Assembly (NCBI GenBank): GCA_902515095.1 | Contig: CABXTC010000002.1 | Coordinates: 100,713 to 164,712, forward strand | Direction of reading: 5' to 3' | Length of the DNA: 64,000 bases | Source: an uncultured Pelagibacteraceae bacterium | GTDB lineage: Bacteria > Pseudomonadota > Alphaproteobacteria > Pelagibacterales > Pelagibacteraceae | Program-made: the position numbers and the translations under genes | The notes under the pieces: generated by a model | What the model saw: only the letters and a program-made list of their open reading frames with translations | Databases searched by the model: none | Told to the model about the DNA's origin: nothing | Shown: positions 21,987 to 31,540 of the stretch, piece by piece | Layout: each line of letters opens with the position of its first letter | How positions within the stretch are numbered: position 1 is the stretch's first letter

Positions 21987-23286
21987 ATTTATTAAAAATT
22001 TATTACCAAAAAGATTATTCTATAGAGCTCTTCTTATTGTTGCTATTCCAATTATTTTAATCCAATTAACGATCACTATAGTTTTTTTCGATAGTCTTTG
22101 GATAAAAACAAATAAAGGTATGACTAGAGCTTTAGTAAGTGAAATACAAACTTTTATTGAGGTATACAAAAAAGATGTTTATGTAAAAAATGAAATCACA
22201 AATATTTTTTCTTTGTATCAAGATTTAAATATAGAGTTTGTTGAAGATGAAAACTTTAATTTTTTTTTCAATGAGAGATGGTTCAGTCCAATTGATAGAA
22301 CATTAAGGAGAGAACTAAAATCTAAATTTGGATCTGAAATTTTTTGGTTTAATTCAACAAATTACAAAGAATTAGTTGATTTAAGAATTAAATTTAAAAA
22401 GGGTTATTTTAAGTTCATTGTTCCAAAGGACAGATTGACTAGCACGTCTGCAAGATTATTTGGATTGTGGATTACTGTACCAGCTTTTATAGTTGTAATT
22501 ATCTCATTAATTTTTCTTAAGAACCAAACGAGACCAATTACAGCTCTTGCAAAAGCTGCTGAGAAATTTGGGAGGGGTGAAAATGTTGATGAGTTTAAAC
22601 CTTCAGGTGCTGCTGAAATTCGTCAGGCCGGTTATGAATTTGATAGAATGAGAAAAAGAATAATAAGACATCTTAATCAAAGATCAGAAATGTTATCTGG
22701 TATCAGTCATGACTTAAGAACTCCTTTGACTAGAATGAAATTACAAACCGCATTTATTAAAGACAAATCTCTAGCTGATAAACTGACAGAAGACATTAAT
22801 GAAATGGAAAAAATGCTAAATGAGTATTTGCAGTTTACTAGCTCCTCATTTGTTGAAAAAGACGAACTTTTTGATCTAAGTGAATTAATGATTGAAATAA
22901 TAAATAAATATAACAATAGAGATATTATTAAGGAAATTCCGTCAAGAATTTATTTTAATGGTAGAAAAAACTTAATTAAAAGATGTTTAAATAATCTAAT
23001 TGAAAACTCTATAAAATATGGAAATAAATTAAAAATTGGACTTTCAAAGAAAAAAACAAATTTAGTTATCTTAGTCGAGGACGATGGGCCTGGTATACCA
23101 GAGAGTGAGTATGAAAATGTTTTCAAGCCCTTTTATAAAATTGATAAAGGAAGAGCAGACTCAAAGTCAAGTGTGGGTTTGGGTCTTTCAATAGCTTCGG
23201 ACATCATTCGATCTCATGGTGGTAATATACGATTAAATAAATCCTCTTTGAATGGACTAGAAGTTAAGATTTTCTTACCCGTTTAG
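21967..23286 (+). CDS. EnvZ-like sensor histidine kinase
   Basis: Inner-membrane sensor kinase of 439 residues from ATG 21967; this start overlaps the response regulator by 20 bases. Two membrane helices (about 14-36 and 165-185) flank a periplasmic domain of roughly 125 residues. They are followed by a HAMP linker, the H-box 'GISHDLRTPL' with phospho-acceptor His248, and an ATPase domain with 'NLIENSIKYG' (N), 'VEDDGPGIP' (G1) and 'VGLGLSIA' (G2). The signal sensed cannot be read. The last 23 bases overlap convergent ubiK. Confidence 0.93.
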   Translation: MFYGLNKFIKNLLPKRLFYRALLIVAIPIILIQLTITIVFFDSLWIKTNKGMTRALVSEIQTFIEVYKKDVYVKNEITNIFSLYQDLNIEFVEDENFNFFFNERWFSPIDRTLRRELKSKFGSEIFWFNSTNYKELVDLRIKFKKGYFKFIVPKDRLTSTSARLFGLWITVPAFIVVIISLIFLKNQTRPITALAKAAEKFGRGENVDEFKPSGAAEIRQAGYEFDRMRKRIIRHLNQRSEMLSGISHDLRTPLTRMKLQTAFIKDKSLADKLTEDINEMEKMLNEYLQFTSSSFVEKDELFDLSELMIEIINKYNNRDIIKEIPSRIYFNGRKNLIKRCLNNLIENSIKYGNKLKIGLSKKKTNLVILVEDDGPGIPESEYENVFKPFYKIDKGRADSKSSVGLGLSIASDIIRSHGGNIRLNKSSLNGLEVKIFLPV

Positions 23287-23515
23287 ATTTTTTTTTTATT
23301 TTAACATGGGTTTTTTCAAGTTTTTTTTCTAATATTTCAACTCTTTTAGAAAGAACATCAAATTCATCTTTACTTGTAAGCTTCATTTTAAATACAATTT
23401 CGTCTCTTTTAGATTTTAAAATATTAAGCAACTCATTAGACAGATCTCTTGAAGAAATTAGTCCTTGCTCCAATAATTTTGTTATTTTATCAAATACAAA
23501 TTTTGAATTTTTCAT
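23264..23515 (-). CDS. ubiK: UbiK/BMFP-family accessory protein
   Basis: A small 83-residue protein with an N-terminal amphipathic helix and a C-terminal coiled coil ('EFDVLSKRVEILEKKLEK', about 50-67) ending in a Lys/Arg-rich tail. This is the layout of the COG2960 family (YqiC/UbiK), an accessory factor of aerobic ubiquinone biosynthesis and membrane-binding trimer in other proteobacteria. The 3' end overlaps the histidine kinase gene on the opposite strand by 23 bases. Family assignment is reasonable; function is by analogy. Confidence 0.75.
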   Translation of the reverse strand: MKNSKFVFDKITKLLEQGLISSRDLSNELLNILKSKRDEIVFKMKLTSKDEFDVLSKRVEILEKKLEKTHVKIKKKSKRVRKS

Positions 23516-23565
23516 ATATTTTTTTATTAAGTTAATATATTTATATCTTATTATTTTAATTAGAA

Positions 23566-24342
23566 ATGTTCATTAATAATTTTGACCCAGTCGCTTTTAG
23601 TATATTTTCTTTAGAATTTAGATGGTACTCAATGGCGTATATATTTGGAATTCTAGCAGGATGGGTTGTAGCTAAAAAATTTTATATTAGAGGCTATGAG
23701 TTAAAAGATAAATTTGATGACTACATTACTTTTCTAATTCTTGGAATTATTGTTGGGGGTAGGCTAGGTTACGTAATAATTTATAATTTTGATTATTATA
23801 TAGATAATTTATTAGAAATTTTCAAAATTTGGCAAGGAGGCATGTCATTTCATGGCGGGCTCATTGGAGTTATTGTTGCAAGTATTTGGTTTGCAAAAAA
23901 AAATAATCAAAATCCATATATTTATCTAGACGTTGTATCAATTGTTGCTCCTATTGGAATTTTTTTTGGTAGAGTTGCTAATTTTATTAACTCTGAACTT
24001 TATGGTACAGAGACTAGTTTGCCTTGGGGGGTAAAATTTCTAAAGATAGATAATTTATCTCGTCATCCCTCTCAACTTTACGAAGCATTTTTTGAGGGAA
24101 TTTTATTGTTTGTGATACTCATTTACTTAAGAAATAAAATCTCAATAAAAATTCCTGGTTTTATATCTGCAATATTTTTGATAATTTACTCTACTTTTAG
24201 ATTTATAATTGAATTTGTTAGAGTTCCAGATGAACATTTGGGTTATATCTTATTGAATTTAAGTATGGGTCAAATTATGAGTTTAATATTTTTAATAATT
24301 GGTTGTTATTTGATTTACACAAAATATGAATTCAACAGATAA
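23566..24342 (+). CDS. lgt: prolipoprotein diacylglyceryl transferase
   Basis: Inner-membrane enzyme that attaches diacylglycerol from phosphatidylglycerol to the lipobox cysteine of prelipoproteins. The 258 residues have seven membrane stretches, the 'GGMSFHGGLIG' segment and the Lgt signature 'GRVANFINSELYG' with essential Arg, Asn and Glu. Length is typical. The 3' end overlaps the next gene by 17 bases. Its substrate PG depends on PgsA, also encoded in this window. Confidence 0.96.
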   Translation: MFINNFDPVAFSIFSLEFRWYSMAYIFGILAGWVVAKKFYIRGYELKDKFDDYITFLILGIIVGGRLGYVIIYNFDYYIDNLLEIFKIWQGGMSFHGGLIGVIVASIWFAKKNNQNPYIYLDVVSIVAPIGIFFGRVANFINSELYGTETSLPWGVKFLKIDNLSRHPSQLYEAFFEGILLFVILIYLRNKISIKIPGFISAIFLIIYSTFRFIIEFVRVPDEHLGYILLNLSMGQIMSLIFLIIGCYLIYTKYEFNR

Positions 24343-25372
24343 CAAAAGTCTACCTCTAGATAAATTCATCGATCTTTCTTTGTACGATAAAAAAATTGGA
24401 TATTATATGAAGCAAAATCCCTTTGGAAAGAAAGGTGATTTCATAACTTCTCCAAATGTATCAAGAATGTTTTCAGAAATGATTGCAATTTGGATTGTGG
24501 GTTTTTGGGAAAACTTAGGTTCGCCACAGAAATTTAATTTAGTTGAACTTGGAGCTGGCAATGGTTCAATGATGAAAATTTTAATTGAAAGTTTTAAGAA
24601 TTTCCCCAGTTTTTTTGGGGCCTGTAATATTTTGATTCACGAAAAAAGTCCTAAACTAATTAAAGTTCAAAAAAAAGAATTGAAATTAAAAAAAATCGTC
24701 TGGATTTCAGAATTAAAAGAAATTAAGAAAATACCATCAATTTTTATAGCGAATGAATTTTTTGACTCAATTGCAATAAAACAATTCGTTAAAGAGAAAA
24801 ATTTATGGTTCGAAAGATATGTAAAAGTAAAAAAAAACGAAAGTAACTTTTTTTTTAATAAAAAATTTAATATGAATAAATTTGAAAAGAAAATTAGTTA
24901 TAATATATCAAAAAATCAAAGCTTTATTGAATACTCTTTTCTTGGATTGAAATATTTAAAAAAAATTACTAACTTTATAAAAAAAAATAATGGTGGATTA
25001 CTAATTATAGATTATGGATATACAGAAAAAAGGATGAAAGATACTCTTAAGGCAATATCAAATCATAAGTATTCTAATGTATTACAAAATATTGGAAAAT
25101 CAGATATTACTCACAACATAAATTTTTATCTATTTAAAAAACAAATTCAAAAATTGGGTGGAGTAAAAGGGTTATTTACAACGCAGGGAGATTTTTTGAA
25201 AAAAATGGGTATTGAAAAAAGAGCTGAAATAATATCTAAAAATCTAAATTTTTCGATGAAAGCTGACATGTACTACAGATTAAAAATGTTAATGGATGAA
25301 AATAAAATGGGAAAAATATTTAAGGTTATGTTTATCAAAAAACAAAAAAATAACTATAAGCTAGGATTTTAA
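24326..25372 (+). CDS. SAM-dependent methyltransferase, NDUFAF7/MidA family
   Basis: A 348-residue class I methyltransferase. The N-terminal 'DKKIGYYMKQNPFGKKGDF' with 'ITSPNVSRMFSEMIA' after it, then the SAM loop 'LVELGAGNGSMM', match COG1565. Its mitochondrial member NDUFAF7 methylates an arginine of complex I subunit NDUFS2. Substrate in bacteria is not established, but a respiratory target would fit an organism so dependent on aerobic respiration. It lies in lgt-NDUFAF7-pgeF, an order I know from other alphaproteobacteria. Confidence 0.85.
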   Translation: MNSTDNKSLPLDKFIDLSLYDKKIGYYMKQNPFGKKGDFITSPNVSRMFSEMIAIWIVGFWENLGSPQKFNLVELGAGNGSMMKILIESFKNFPSFFGACNILIHEKSPKLIKVQKKELKLKKIVWISELKEIKKIPSIFIANEFFDSIAIKQFVKEKNLWFERYVKVKKNESNFFFNKKFNMNKFEKKISYNISKNQSFIEYSFLGLKYLKKITNFIKKNNGGLLIIDYGYTEKRMKDTLKAISNHKYSNVLQNIGKSDITHNINFYLFKKQIQKLGGVKGLFTTQGDFLKKMGIEKRAEIISKNLNFSMKADMYYRLKMLMDENKMGKIFKVMFIKKQKNNYKLGF

Positions 25373-26131
25373 TTGTTTGTCTCAAAAAAATTATCTAAAT
25401 TTAAAAAAATTAAACATGGTTTTTTTAATAAGAATGGGGGTAAATCTAATGGCATTTACAAAAGTTTAAATTGTGGACCTGGATCAAAAGATAAAAAAAT
25501 AAATGTAATTAAAAATTTAGATATTGTTAAAAAAAAAATTTGTAAAAATTCAAAGAAAATTTTTTTACTACATCAAACTCACAGTAATAAATTCATTTTT
25601 TTAAATAAGTTTCCAAATAATTTTAAAAGGGTAAAAGCTGATGCGATTATAACTGATGTTATAAAGTTGCCTATCGCCGTTCTAACAGCAGATTGTGCAC
25701 CCATATTACTTTATGATAATCAAAAAAATATGATAGCAGCAATACATGCCGGATGGAAAGGAGCTTTTAAGGGAATTATATCTAAAGTAGTAAATTTTAT
25801 GATTAAAAAGGGTTGTAAAAAAAATAATATCAATGCTGTTATCGGTCCTTGCATCACACAAAAAAACTATAATGTAAAAGAAAATTTTAAAAAAAAATTT
25901 CTAAAAAAAAATAAAAAAAATGCATTTTTTTTTAAAAAGAAGAAAGGTATAATTTATTTCGATCTTCCAAATTATATAAAATCTCAACTGAAATTAATGA
26001 AAATTTCTAAGATAGATATGATAAATCTTGATACTTTTGATAAAAAAAATAATTTTTTTAGTGCAAGACAGTCTTTAAATTCAAATCATGATGATTATGG
26101 TAGAAATATTTCTTTAATTGTGATTAATTAG
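25373..26131 (+). CDS. pgeF: PgeF/YfiH family protein (purine nucleoside phosphorylase or peptidoglycan editing)
   Basis: A 252-residue protein starting at TTG 25373 directly after the upstream stop; the conserved 'KHGFFNKNGG' begins at about residue 14, so a later start would cut the domain. The metal-binding signature is complete: His in 'HQTHSNKF', Cys in 'LTADCAPILL' and His in 'IHAGWKG'. Members have been described as purine nucleoside phosphorylases/adenosine deaminases, as polyphenol oxidases and as factors preventing misincorporation in peptidoglycan. The protein is unusually lysine-rich, reflecting the base composition. Confidence 0.88.
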   Translation: MFVSKKLSKFKKIKHGFFNKNGGKSNGIYKSLNCGPGSKDKKINVIKNLDIVKKKICKNSKKIFLLHQTHSNKFIFLNKFPNNFKRVKADAIITDVIKLPIAVLTADCAPILLYDNQKNMIAAIHAGWKGAFKGIISKVVNFMIKKGCKKNNINAVIGPCITQKNYNVKENFKKKFLKKNKKNAFFFKKKKGIIYFDLPNYIKSQLKLMKISKIDMINLDTFDKKNNFFSARQSLNSNHDDYGRNISLIVIN

Positions 26132-26139
26132 AGTTTTCA

Positions 26140-27072
26140 ATGAAATTATTAACTGGAAATAGCAATAAAGTTTTAAGTAAAAATATTGCGAAATATCTAA
26201 AATCAAAATTAGTAAATTCAAGTATTCGCAAGTTTGCAGATGGAGAAATTTATATTGAGGTAAATGAAAATATAAGGGGAAATAGTATTTTTATTATTCA
26301 ATCAATTTCATCTCCTGCAAATGATAATTTAATGGAATTGTTGCTGTGTATAGATGCTCTTAAAAGGTCTTCTGCAAAAAATATAACTGCAGTAATTCCA
26401 TATTTCGGATACGCAAGACAAGATAGGAAAGTTGTTCCAAGAACTTCCATTTCTGCAAAGCTTGTATCGAATTTAATAACAAAGGCTGGAGCAGATAGAG
26501 TTGTTACTGTTGATTTGCACGCTGGTCAAATTCAAGGTTTCTTTGATATTCCTGTTGATAATCTTTTTTCTACTCCAATTTTTGCAAGACATGCAAAAAA
26601 GAAAATTAAAAGTAATAAAATAATTTGTGTAGCTCCAGACGTCGGGGGAACTGAAAGAGCTAGAGCTCTTGGAAAGCTTTTAAATGTGGGGCTTGCGATA
26701 CTTGATAAAAGAAGACCAAAGCCTGGGCAATCGCAGGTAATGAACGTCATTGGTGATGTAAAAGGTCAAACATGTATTATTGTTGATGATATAATTGACT
26801 CGGGTGGCACAATTGTAAATGCAGCTAAAGCTTTAAAAGCAAAAGGTGCAAAAGAGGTTTATGTTTATATCACTCATGGAGTTTTAAGCGGTGACGCAGT
26901 TAAAAAAATTAAAAATTCTATGATTAAAAATTTAGTAATCACTGATACGATTGATAATGTCGCAAAAACTAAAAATGTTAAGAATATTGAGGTTTTGCCA
27001 ATTTCTGGTCTTATGGGTGAAGCAATTAAAAGAATTTCAAACTCCACATCAGTGTCAGATTTGTTCAAATAA
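26140..27072 (+). CDS. prs: ribose-phosphate pyrophosphokinase
   Basis: Makes PRPP from ribose-5-phosphate and ATP for nucleotide, histidine, tryptophan and NAD synthesis. The 310 residues carry 'FADGEIYIEVNENIRG', the ATP-binding 'PYFGYARQDRK', 'TVDLHAGQIQGFF' and the PRPP signature 'IIVDDIIDSGGTIVNAA'. Length and order are those of class I bacterial enzymes. It sits 8 bases after pgeF and 42 bases before rplY; the prs-rplY-pth-ychF order is widespread in proteobacteria. Confidence 0.97.
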   Translation: MKLLTGNSNKVLSKNIAKYLKSKLVNSSIRKFADGEIYIEVNENIRGNSIFIIQSISSPANDNLMELLLCIDALKRSSAKNITAVIPYFGYARQDRKVVPRTSISAKLVSNLITKAGADRVVTVDLHAGQIQGFFDIPVDNLFSTPIFARHAKKKIKSNKIICVAPDVGGTERARALGKLLNVGLAILDKRRPKPGQSQVMNVIGDVKGQTCIIVDDIIDSGGTIVNAAKALKAKGAKEVYVYITHGVLSGDAVKKIKNSMIKNLVITDTIDNVAKTKNVKNIEVLPISGLMGEAIKRISNSTSVSDLFK

Positions 27073-27114
27073 ATATCTTGATTATTTATAAACATGGGTT
27101 AAAAGCTCTGTTTT

Positions 27115-27852
27115 ATGAATTCACTTGAAGCAAACATTAGAGACAACTCTACAAAGGGTCAATTAAACATAATTAGAAACAATGGCAACGTTCCTGCAAT
27201 TATTTATGGTGGAAAAGAACAAAATCAAAAAATATCTATTTCTAAAAAATTACTAAAAACTTTAATTGAAAAAGAAAATTTTTTTTCAACAATCATTACA
27301 TTGAATGTAAACGGTAAACCTCAAAATGTGCTACCAAGAGAAATTAAATATCATATTTTAAGTGATGAGCCGACACATGTTGATTTTTTAAGAGTATTGC
27401 CAGGTGTGAAAGTTAAGATTGAAATTCCTGTAAATTTTATAAACCAGGATAAATCTCCAGGCTTAAAAAAAAATGGTGTTTTAAACATTGTTAGAAGAAA
27501 AATTGAATTAAAATGTCCAAGTGAAAAAATACCTGAAAATTTAACATTAGATTTGGACGGTGTAGACATCGGAGAAAGTTTTAAAATTTCATCAGTAAAA
27601 TTAGATCCTGAGGTTGTTCCAACAATTCAAGGAAGAGATTTTGTTATTGCAACTCTTGCTGCTCCAACGGTAATGAAAGAACCTGAAAAACCTGCTGAGG
27701 CTGAAGCAGCAGAGGGAGAAGAAGGAGCTGAAGGAACAGCTGCAGCATCTCCAGATGGAGATAAGGCAGCAACAGAACCTGCAAAAGATGATAAAAAAGA
27801 CGGTGATGATAAAAAATCCTCTGATAAAAAGCCTGCAGAAGAAAAAAAATAA
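27115..27852 (+). CDS. rplY: 50S ribosomal protein L25 (Ctc/TL5 type) with long charged tail
   Basis: Binds 5S rRNA in the large subunit. The N-terminal L25 beta-barrel (about 1-95, 'GNVPAIIYGGKEQN') and the TL5-type C-terminal domain (about 96-185, 'VPVNFINQDKSPG'-like and 'DLDGVDIGESFKI') are both present. From about residue 187 an Ala/Glu- then Lys/Asp-rich tail of some 60 residues follows. Its codons are visibly richer in G and C than the surrounding genes. Such tails occur in other alphaproteobacterial L25 proteins. Total 245 residues. Confidence 0.93.
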   Translation: MNSLEANIRDNSTKGQLNIIRNNGNVPAIIYGGKEQNQKISISKKLLKTLIEKENFFSTIITLNVNGKPQNVLPREIKYHILSDEPTHVDFLRVLPGVKVKIEIPVNFINQDKSPGLKKNGVLNIVRRKIELKCPSEKIPENLTLDLDGVDIGESFKISSVKLDPEVVPTIQGRDFVIATLAAPTVMKEPEKPAEAEAAEGEEGAEGTAAASPDGDKAATEPAKDDKKDGDDKKSSDKKPAEEKK

Positions 27853-27883
27853 TTAACTAAATTTGAAAATTTAATCCATTGAT

Positions 27884-28444
27884 ATGCTTTTATTTGTAGG
27901 ATTGGGCAATCCGACACCAGACAGTGAAAACAACAGGCATAATGTTGGATTTAAAATAATTGATACGATAAATAAAAAATTTAGCCTTTCAAAACAAAAA
28001 CCAAAGTTTAAAGGATTATTAACCACTGGTAATATTGGAGATGAAAAAGTATATGCAATAAAGCCACTTACTTTTATGAATAATTCAGGAATTTGTATAA
28101 GAGAATTAATTGAATATTTTAAAATTGATGCTCAAGATGTGATAGTTTTTCATGATGATCTTGATGTGGAGTTTGGAAAAATAAAAGCTAAATTTGGGGG
28201 ATCTAGTGCAGGTCATAACGGAATTGCTTCAATAGATAAGTTTATAGGTAAAGATTATTCTAGAGTTAGAATAGGAATTGGAAAACCAAAAGAAAAAATG
28301 GATGTTTCAGATTATGTGTTACAAAATTTTGATGAGGACGAATCTTTGGGTATAGAAAAAATTTCAAACCATATTACAGAATCAATCTCCATTCTTGTTG
28401 AAAAAAAATTAGATTTATTTTCTAGCACAGTGAATAACAAATAA
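27884..28444 (+). CDS. pth: peptidyl-tRNA hydrolase
   Basis: Releases tRNA from prematurely dropped peptidyl-tRNA. The 186 residues have Asn9 in 'GLGNP', catalytic His19 in 'NNRHNVGF', 'KPLTFMNNSG' and the Asp of 'FHDDLDVEFG'; the 'GGSSAGHNGIASI' loop is also complete. Start is ATG 27884. The stop overlaps the ychF ATG by one base (TAATG). The rplY-pth-ychF order is common in proteobacteria. Confidence 0.97.
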   Translation: MLLFVGLGNPTPDSENNRHNVGFKIIDTINKKFSLSKQKPKFKGLLTTGNIGDEKVYAIKPLTFMNNSGICIRELIEYFKIDAQDVIVFHDDLDVEFGKIKAKFGGSSAGHNGIASIDKFIGKDYSRVRIGIGKPKEKMDVSDYVLQNFDEDESLGIEKISNHITESISILVEKKLDLFSSTVNNK

Positions 28445-29517
28445 TGAGTTTCAAATGTGGAATAGTTGGTTTGCCAAATGTGGGTAAATCTACACTCTTT
28501 AATGCATTAACTAATTCAAATAATGCTCAGGCAGCTAACTTTCCATTTTGTACAATTGATCCAAATATAGGCGTGGTAAATGTTCCAGATGGTAGATTAG
28601 ATAACTTAGCAAAAATTTCTAAATCAAAAAAAATTATTCCTACAACAATTTCTTTTGTTGATATTGCCGGCTTGGTTAAGGGAGCGTCAAAGGGAGAAGG
28701 TTTAGGAAATAAATTTCTTTCACATATAAGAGAAGTAGATGCTATTATTCATATGATAAGATGTTTTGACTCAGATGATATTCAGAATGTAAATCCTACA
28801 GTCGATCCTATTCGCGACCTAGAGATAATAGAAACTGAAATGATGTTGGCAGATTTAGAGTCTATTCAAAAAAGATTAGAAAAAAATAACAAGAAAAATG
28901 TAGATGAGGATCAGATTAAAATTCTTCAAAATGCACAGGATTTAATAAATAATGATCAAGATATCTCAATTTTAAAAGATAATTTTAGTAAAAAACAAAT
29001 TAACTTAAGTGGATTATTATCATTAAAACCTAAAATTTTTGTTTGTAATGTTGATGAGAAAAGTATTCAAGATGGCAACAACCACACTAAAGCTTTTATT
29101 AATAAATTTGGAAAAGAAAATACTCTGATTGTATCTGCTGATATTGAAAATCAGATTAATGAATTAGATAATAATGAAAAAGAAAATTATATGACCATGA
29201 TAGGTTTAAAAAATACAGGTTTAGATATGTTAATTCAAAAAGGATATAAAATTTTGGAATTAGATACTTTTTTTACCTCTGGTCCAGAGGAAACAAGAGC
29301 TTGGACTATTGAAAAAAATTGTATTGCGCCAAAGGCTGCAGGTGAAATACATACAGATTTTGAAAAAGGATTTATAAGAGCTGAAACAATTTCTTATGAT
29401 GATTTTATAAATAATGATGGTTGGGTAAATTCTAAAACTAATGGTAAGATGAGGTTGGAAGGAAAAGATTATATTGTTAAAGATGGCGATATTTTAAACA
29501 TCCGTTTCAATACGTGA
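28444..29517 (+). CDS. ychF: redox-regulated ATPase/GTPase YchF
   Basis: An Obg-family P-loop protein that binds ribosomes and prefers ATP over GTP. The 357 residues have G1 'GLPNVGKST', G3 'DIAGLVKGAS' and the altered G4 'NVDE', a family feature that explains ATP preference. The C-terminal TGS domain ('TIEKNCIAPKAAGEIHTDF', about 297-315) is complete. The final 24 bases overlap the 3' end of convergent petC, one of the longest such overlaps in the window. Confidence 0.96.
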   Translation: MSFKCGIVGLPNVGKSTLFNALTNSNNAQAANFPFCTIDPNIGVVNVPDGRLDNLAKISKSKKIIPTTISFVDIAGLVKGASKGEGLGNKFLSHIREVDAIIHMIRCFDSDDIQNVNPTVDPIRDLEIIETEMMLADLESIQKRLEKNNKKNVDEDQIKILQNAQDLINNDQDISILKDNFSKKQINLSGLLSLKPKIFVCNVDEKSIQDGNNHTKAFINKFGKENTLIVSADIENQINELDNNEKENYMTMIGLKNTGLDMLIQKGYKILELDTFFTSGPEETRAWTIEKNCIAPKAAGEIHTDFEKGFIRAETISYDDFINNDGWVNSKTNGKMRLEGKDYIVKDGDILNIRFNT

Positions 29518-30273
29518 CCATATTCTTTTCATGCTAAAATAGACTAACACTGTTAAAATAATTAAATAAATTATTGCTTTAAAACCCATTCTGTGACGTG
29601 TTTCTAAATGAGGCTCTGCAGTCCACATTAAGAAAGTTGTAACATCTTTTGCCATTTGTTCTACAGTTGAATTTGTGCCATCTGAATATTCTACTAAACC
29701 CTCAGAGAGTTGATTAGACATTTTAATTTTATTTCCGTACATATATTTATTATAATAAACACCATCATCTAAGCTTACTCCAGCTGGAGGATCTTCATAT
29801 CCTTGAAGAAGTGAATATATATAATCCACCCCACCACCTCTTGCTTTTACTAAAACGGTCATATCAGGGGGATAGGCACCACCATTTGCGGCTTGGGCAG
29901 CTTTTTCATTTTCGTATGGCATAACAAATTTGTCTGACAACCTTCCTGGTCTCATAAACATTTCACCATCTGCATTTGGTCCATCTTTAACCTCAAACGA
30001 AGCTGCGATTGCTTTTGCTTGTTCAACTGGAAATTCAGGTCCGCCCTTTTCTACTAAATTTCTATAATTTAAATATTTCATTGAATGACATGAAGAACAT
30101 ACCTCTTGATAAACTTGATATCCTCTTTGGAGCGCGGCTCTATCAAACTTACCAAAAGGACCCTTAAAACTCCAGTCTGTCTTTAAATATTCAACTTTTT
30201 CAGCAGCATTAGAATAGAATTGAAATCCAAGAAAAAATGCCGCTAAAAATAATATTCTTAAAAAATTTTTCAC
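29494..30273 (-). CDS. petC: cytochrome c1 of the bc1 complex
   Basis: Membrane-anchored heme subunit that passes electrons from the Rieske protein to cytochrome c. A signal peptide (1-23) is followed by the heme site Cys59-Ser-Ser-Cys62-His63, the '[16 protein letters not shown]' segment with candidate methionine ligands, and a C-terminal membrane anchor ('[20 protein letters not shown]', about 234-253). Its start overlaps petB by 4 bases; petA-petB-petC form one operon. Length of 259 is normal. Confidence 0.96.
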   Translation of the reverse strand: MKNFLRILFLAAFFLGFQFYSNAAEKVEYLKTDWSFKGPFGKFDRAALQRGYQVYQEVCSSCHSMKYLNYRNLVEKGGPEFPVEQAKAIAASFEVKDGPNADGEMFMRPGRLSDKFVMPYENEKAAQAANGGAYPPDMTVLVKARGGGVDYIYSLLQGYEDPPAGVSLDDGVYYNKYMYGNKIKMSNQLSEGLVEYSDGTNSTVEQMAKDVTTFLMWTAEPHLETRHRMGFKAIIYLIILTVLVYFSMKRIWSRIETDV

Positions 30274-31535
30274 TGAATTTTTAAATTATCTCTTTTTTTA
30301 ACTGCAGCAAGATTTGGGGATCCACCCAAAATAGGCTCTGTAATACTTAGAGGAACGGGTATAGTTCTTTCTCTAAACCCTAAAACTGGGAGCACTATTA
30401 AAAAATGCAGAAAATAATATGCAGTAGCAATCCTTGCAATTAACAAATATAGGCCTTCTGCTGGCATAGCGCCAACGTATCCCAAAATCAAAACATCAGC
30501 TACTAAGATCCAATAAAACTGTTTATATAAAGGCCTGAAAACCGCAGATCTAATTCTTGATGTATCCAACCAAGGTAATGCGGCTAATATGAGAATGGCA
30601 GATAACATAGCTATAACACCTAAAAGTTTATCGGGAACAGATCTCAAAATTGCATAGAAAGGTAACAAATACCACTCGGGAACTATATGCGCCGGTGTCA
30701 CAAGCGGATTTGCTTCGATATAATTGTCGGCGTGACCTAAAATATTTGGTGTATAAAAAACAAAAAAAGCAAAAACAATCATAAACATTAATAAAGCAAA
30801 ACCATCTTTAATTACTATGTAAGGATGAAATGGAACTGTATCTTTTGATGGTTTTTTAATATCGATACCAATTGGATTATTATTTCCAGGCACGTGTAGA
30901 GCCCAGATGTGTAAAACTACTAAACCTAAAATTAAAAAGGGAATTAAATAATGTAGAGTAAAGAATCTAGTAAGTGTTGGGTTGTCAACTGAATATCCTC
31001 CCCATAACCAAGTTACTACTCCTTCACCAACCAAAGGAATTGCACTAAATAAATTTGTAATAACTGTAGCTCCCCAAAAGCTCATTTGACCCCAAGGAAG
31101 AACGTACCCCAAGAAGGCTGCTGCCATCATTAAAAGATAAATAATTATTCCAATGATCCATATAATTTCTCTTGGTGATTTATAAGAACCATAAAATAAT
31201 GATCTAAAAATATGGATATATACTGCTAAAAAAAACATTGAAGCACCGTTAGCGTGTATGTACCTTATCAACCATCCATAGTTTACATCTCTCATGATGT
31301 GTTCAACACTTGCAAACGCCAAATCAGCATGCGCAATGTAGTGCATCGCCAAAACCAAACCTGTTACAATTTGAGTAATTAAACAAAAAGTTAGAATTCC
31401 ACCAAAGGTCCACCAATAATTTAAATTTTTTGGTGTTGGATAATCCGTTAAGTGGTTAGCTAAAGTTAGAAGTGGCAACCTATCATTAAACCATTTCCCA
31501 ACTTTAGATTTAGGTGTGTATTCGTGTTCACTCAT
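30270..31535 (-). CDS. petB: cytochrome b of the bc1 complex
   Basis: Eight-helix membrane subunit holding hemes bL and bH and the quinone sites Qo and Qi. The 421 residues show '[19 protein letters not shown]', the paired histidines of helices B and D ('[19 protein letters not shown]', '[20 protein letters not shown]') and the Qo motif '[12 protein letters not shown]'. Gap to petA is 5 bases and overlap with petC is 4. No unusual substitutions were noticed. Confidence 0.97.
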   Translation of the reverse strand: MSEHEYTPKSKVGKWFNDRLPLLTLANHLTDYPTPKNLNYWWTFGGILTFCLITQIVTGLVLAMHYIAHADLAFASVEHIMRDVNYGWLIRYIHANGASMFFLAVYIHIFRSLFYGSYKSPREIIWIIGIIIYLLMMAAAFLGYVLPWGQMSFWGATVITNLFSAIPLVGEGVVTWLWGGYSVDNPTLTRFFTLHYLIPFLILGLVVLHIWALHVPGNNNPIGIDIKKPSKDTVPFHPYIVIKDGFALLMFMIVFAFFVFYTPNILGHADNYIEANPLVTPAHIVPEWYLLPFYAILRSVPDKLLGVIAMLSAILILAALPWLDTSRIRSAVFRPLYKQFYWILVADVLILGYVGAMPAEGLYLLIARIATAYYFLHFLIVLPVLGFRERTIPVPLSITEPILGGSPNLAAVKKRDNLKIQ

Positions 31536-31540
31536 AATAA

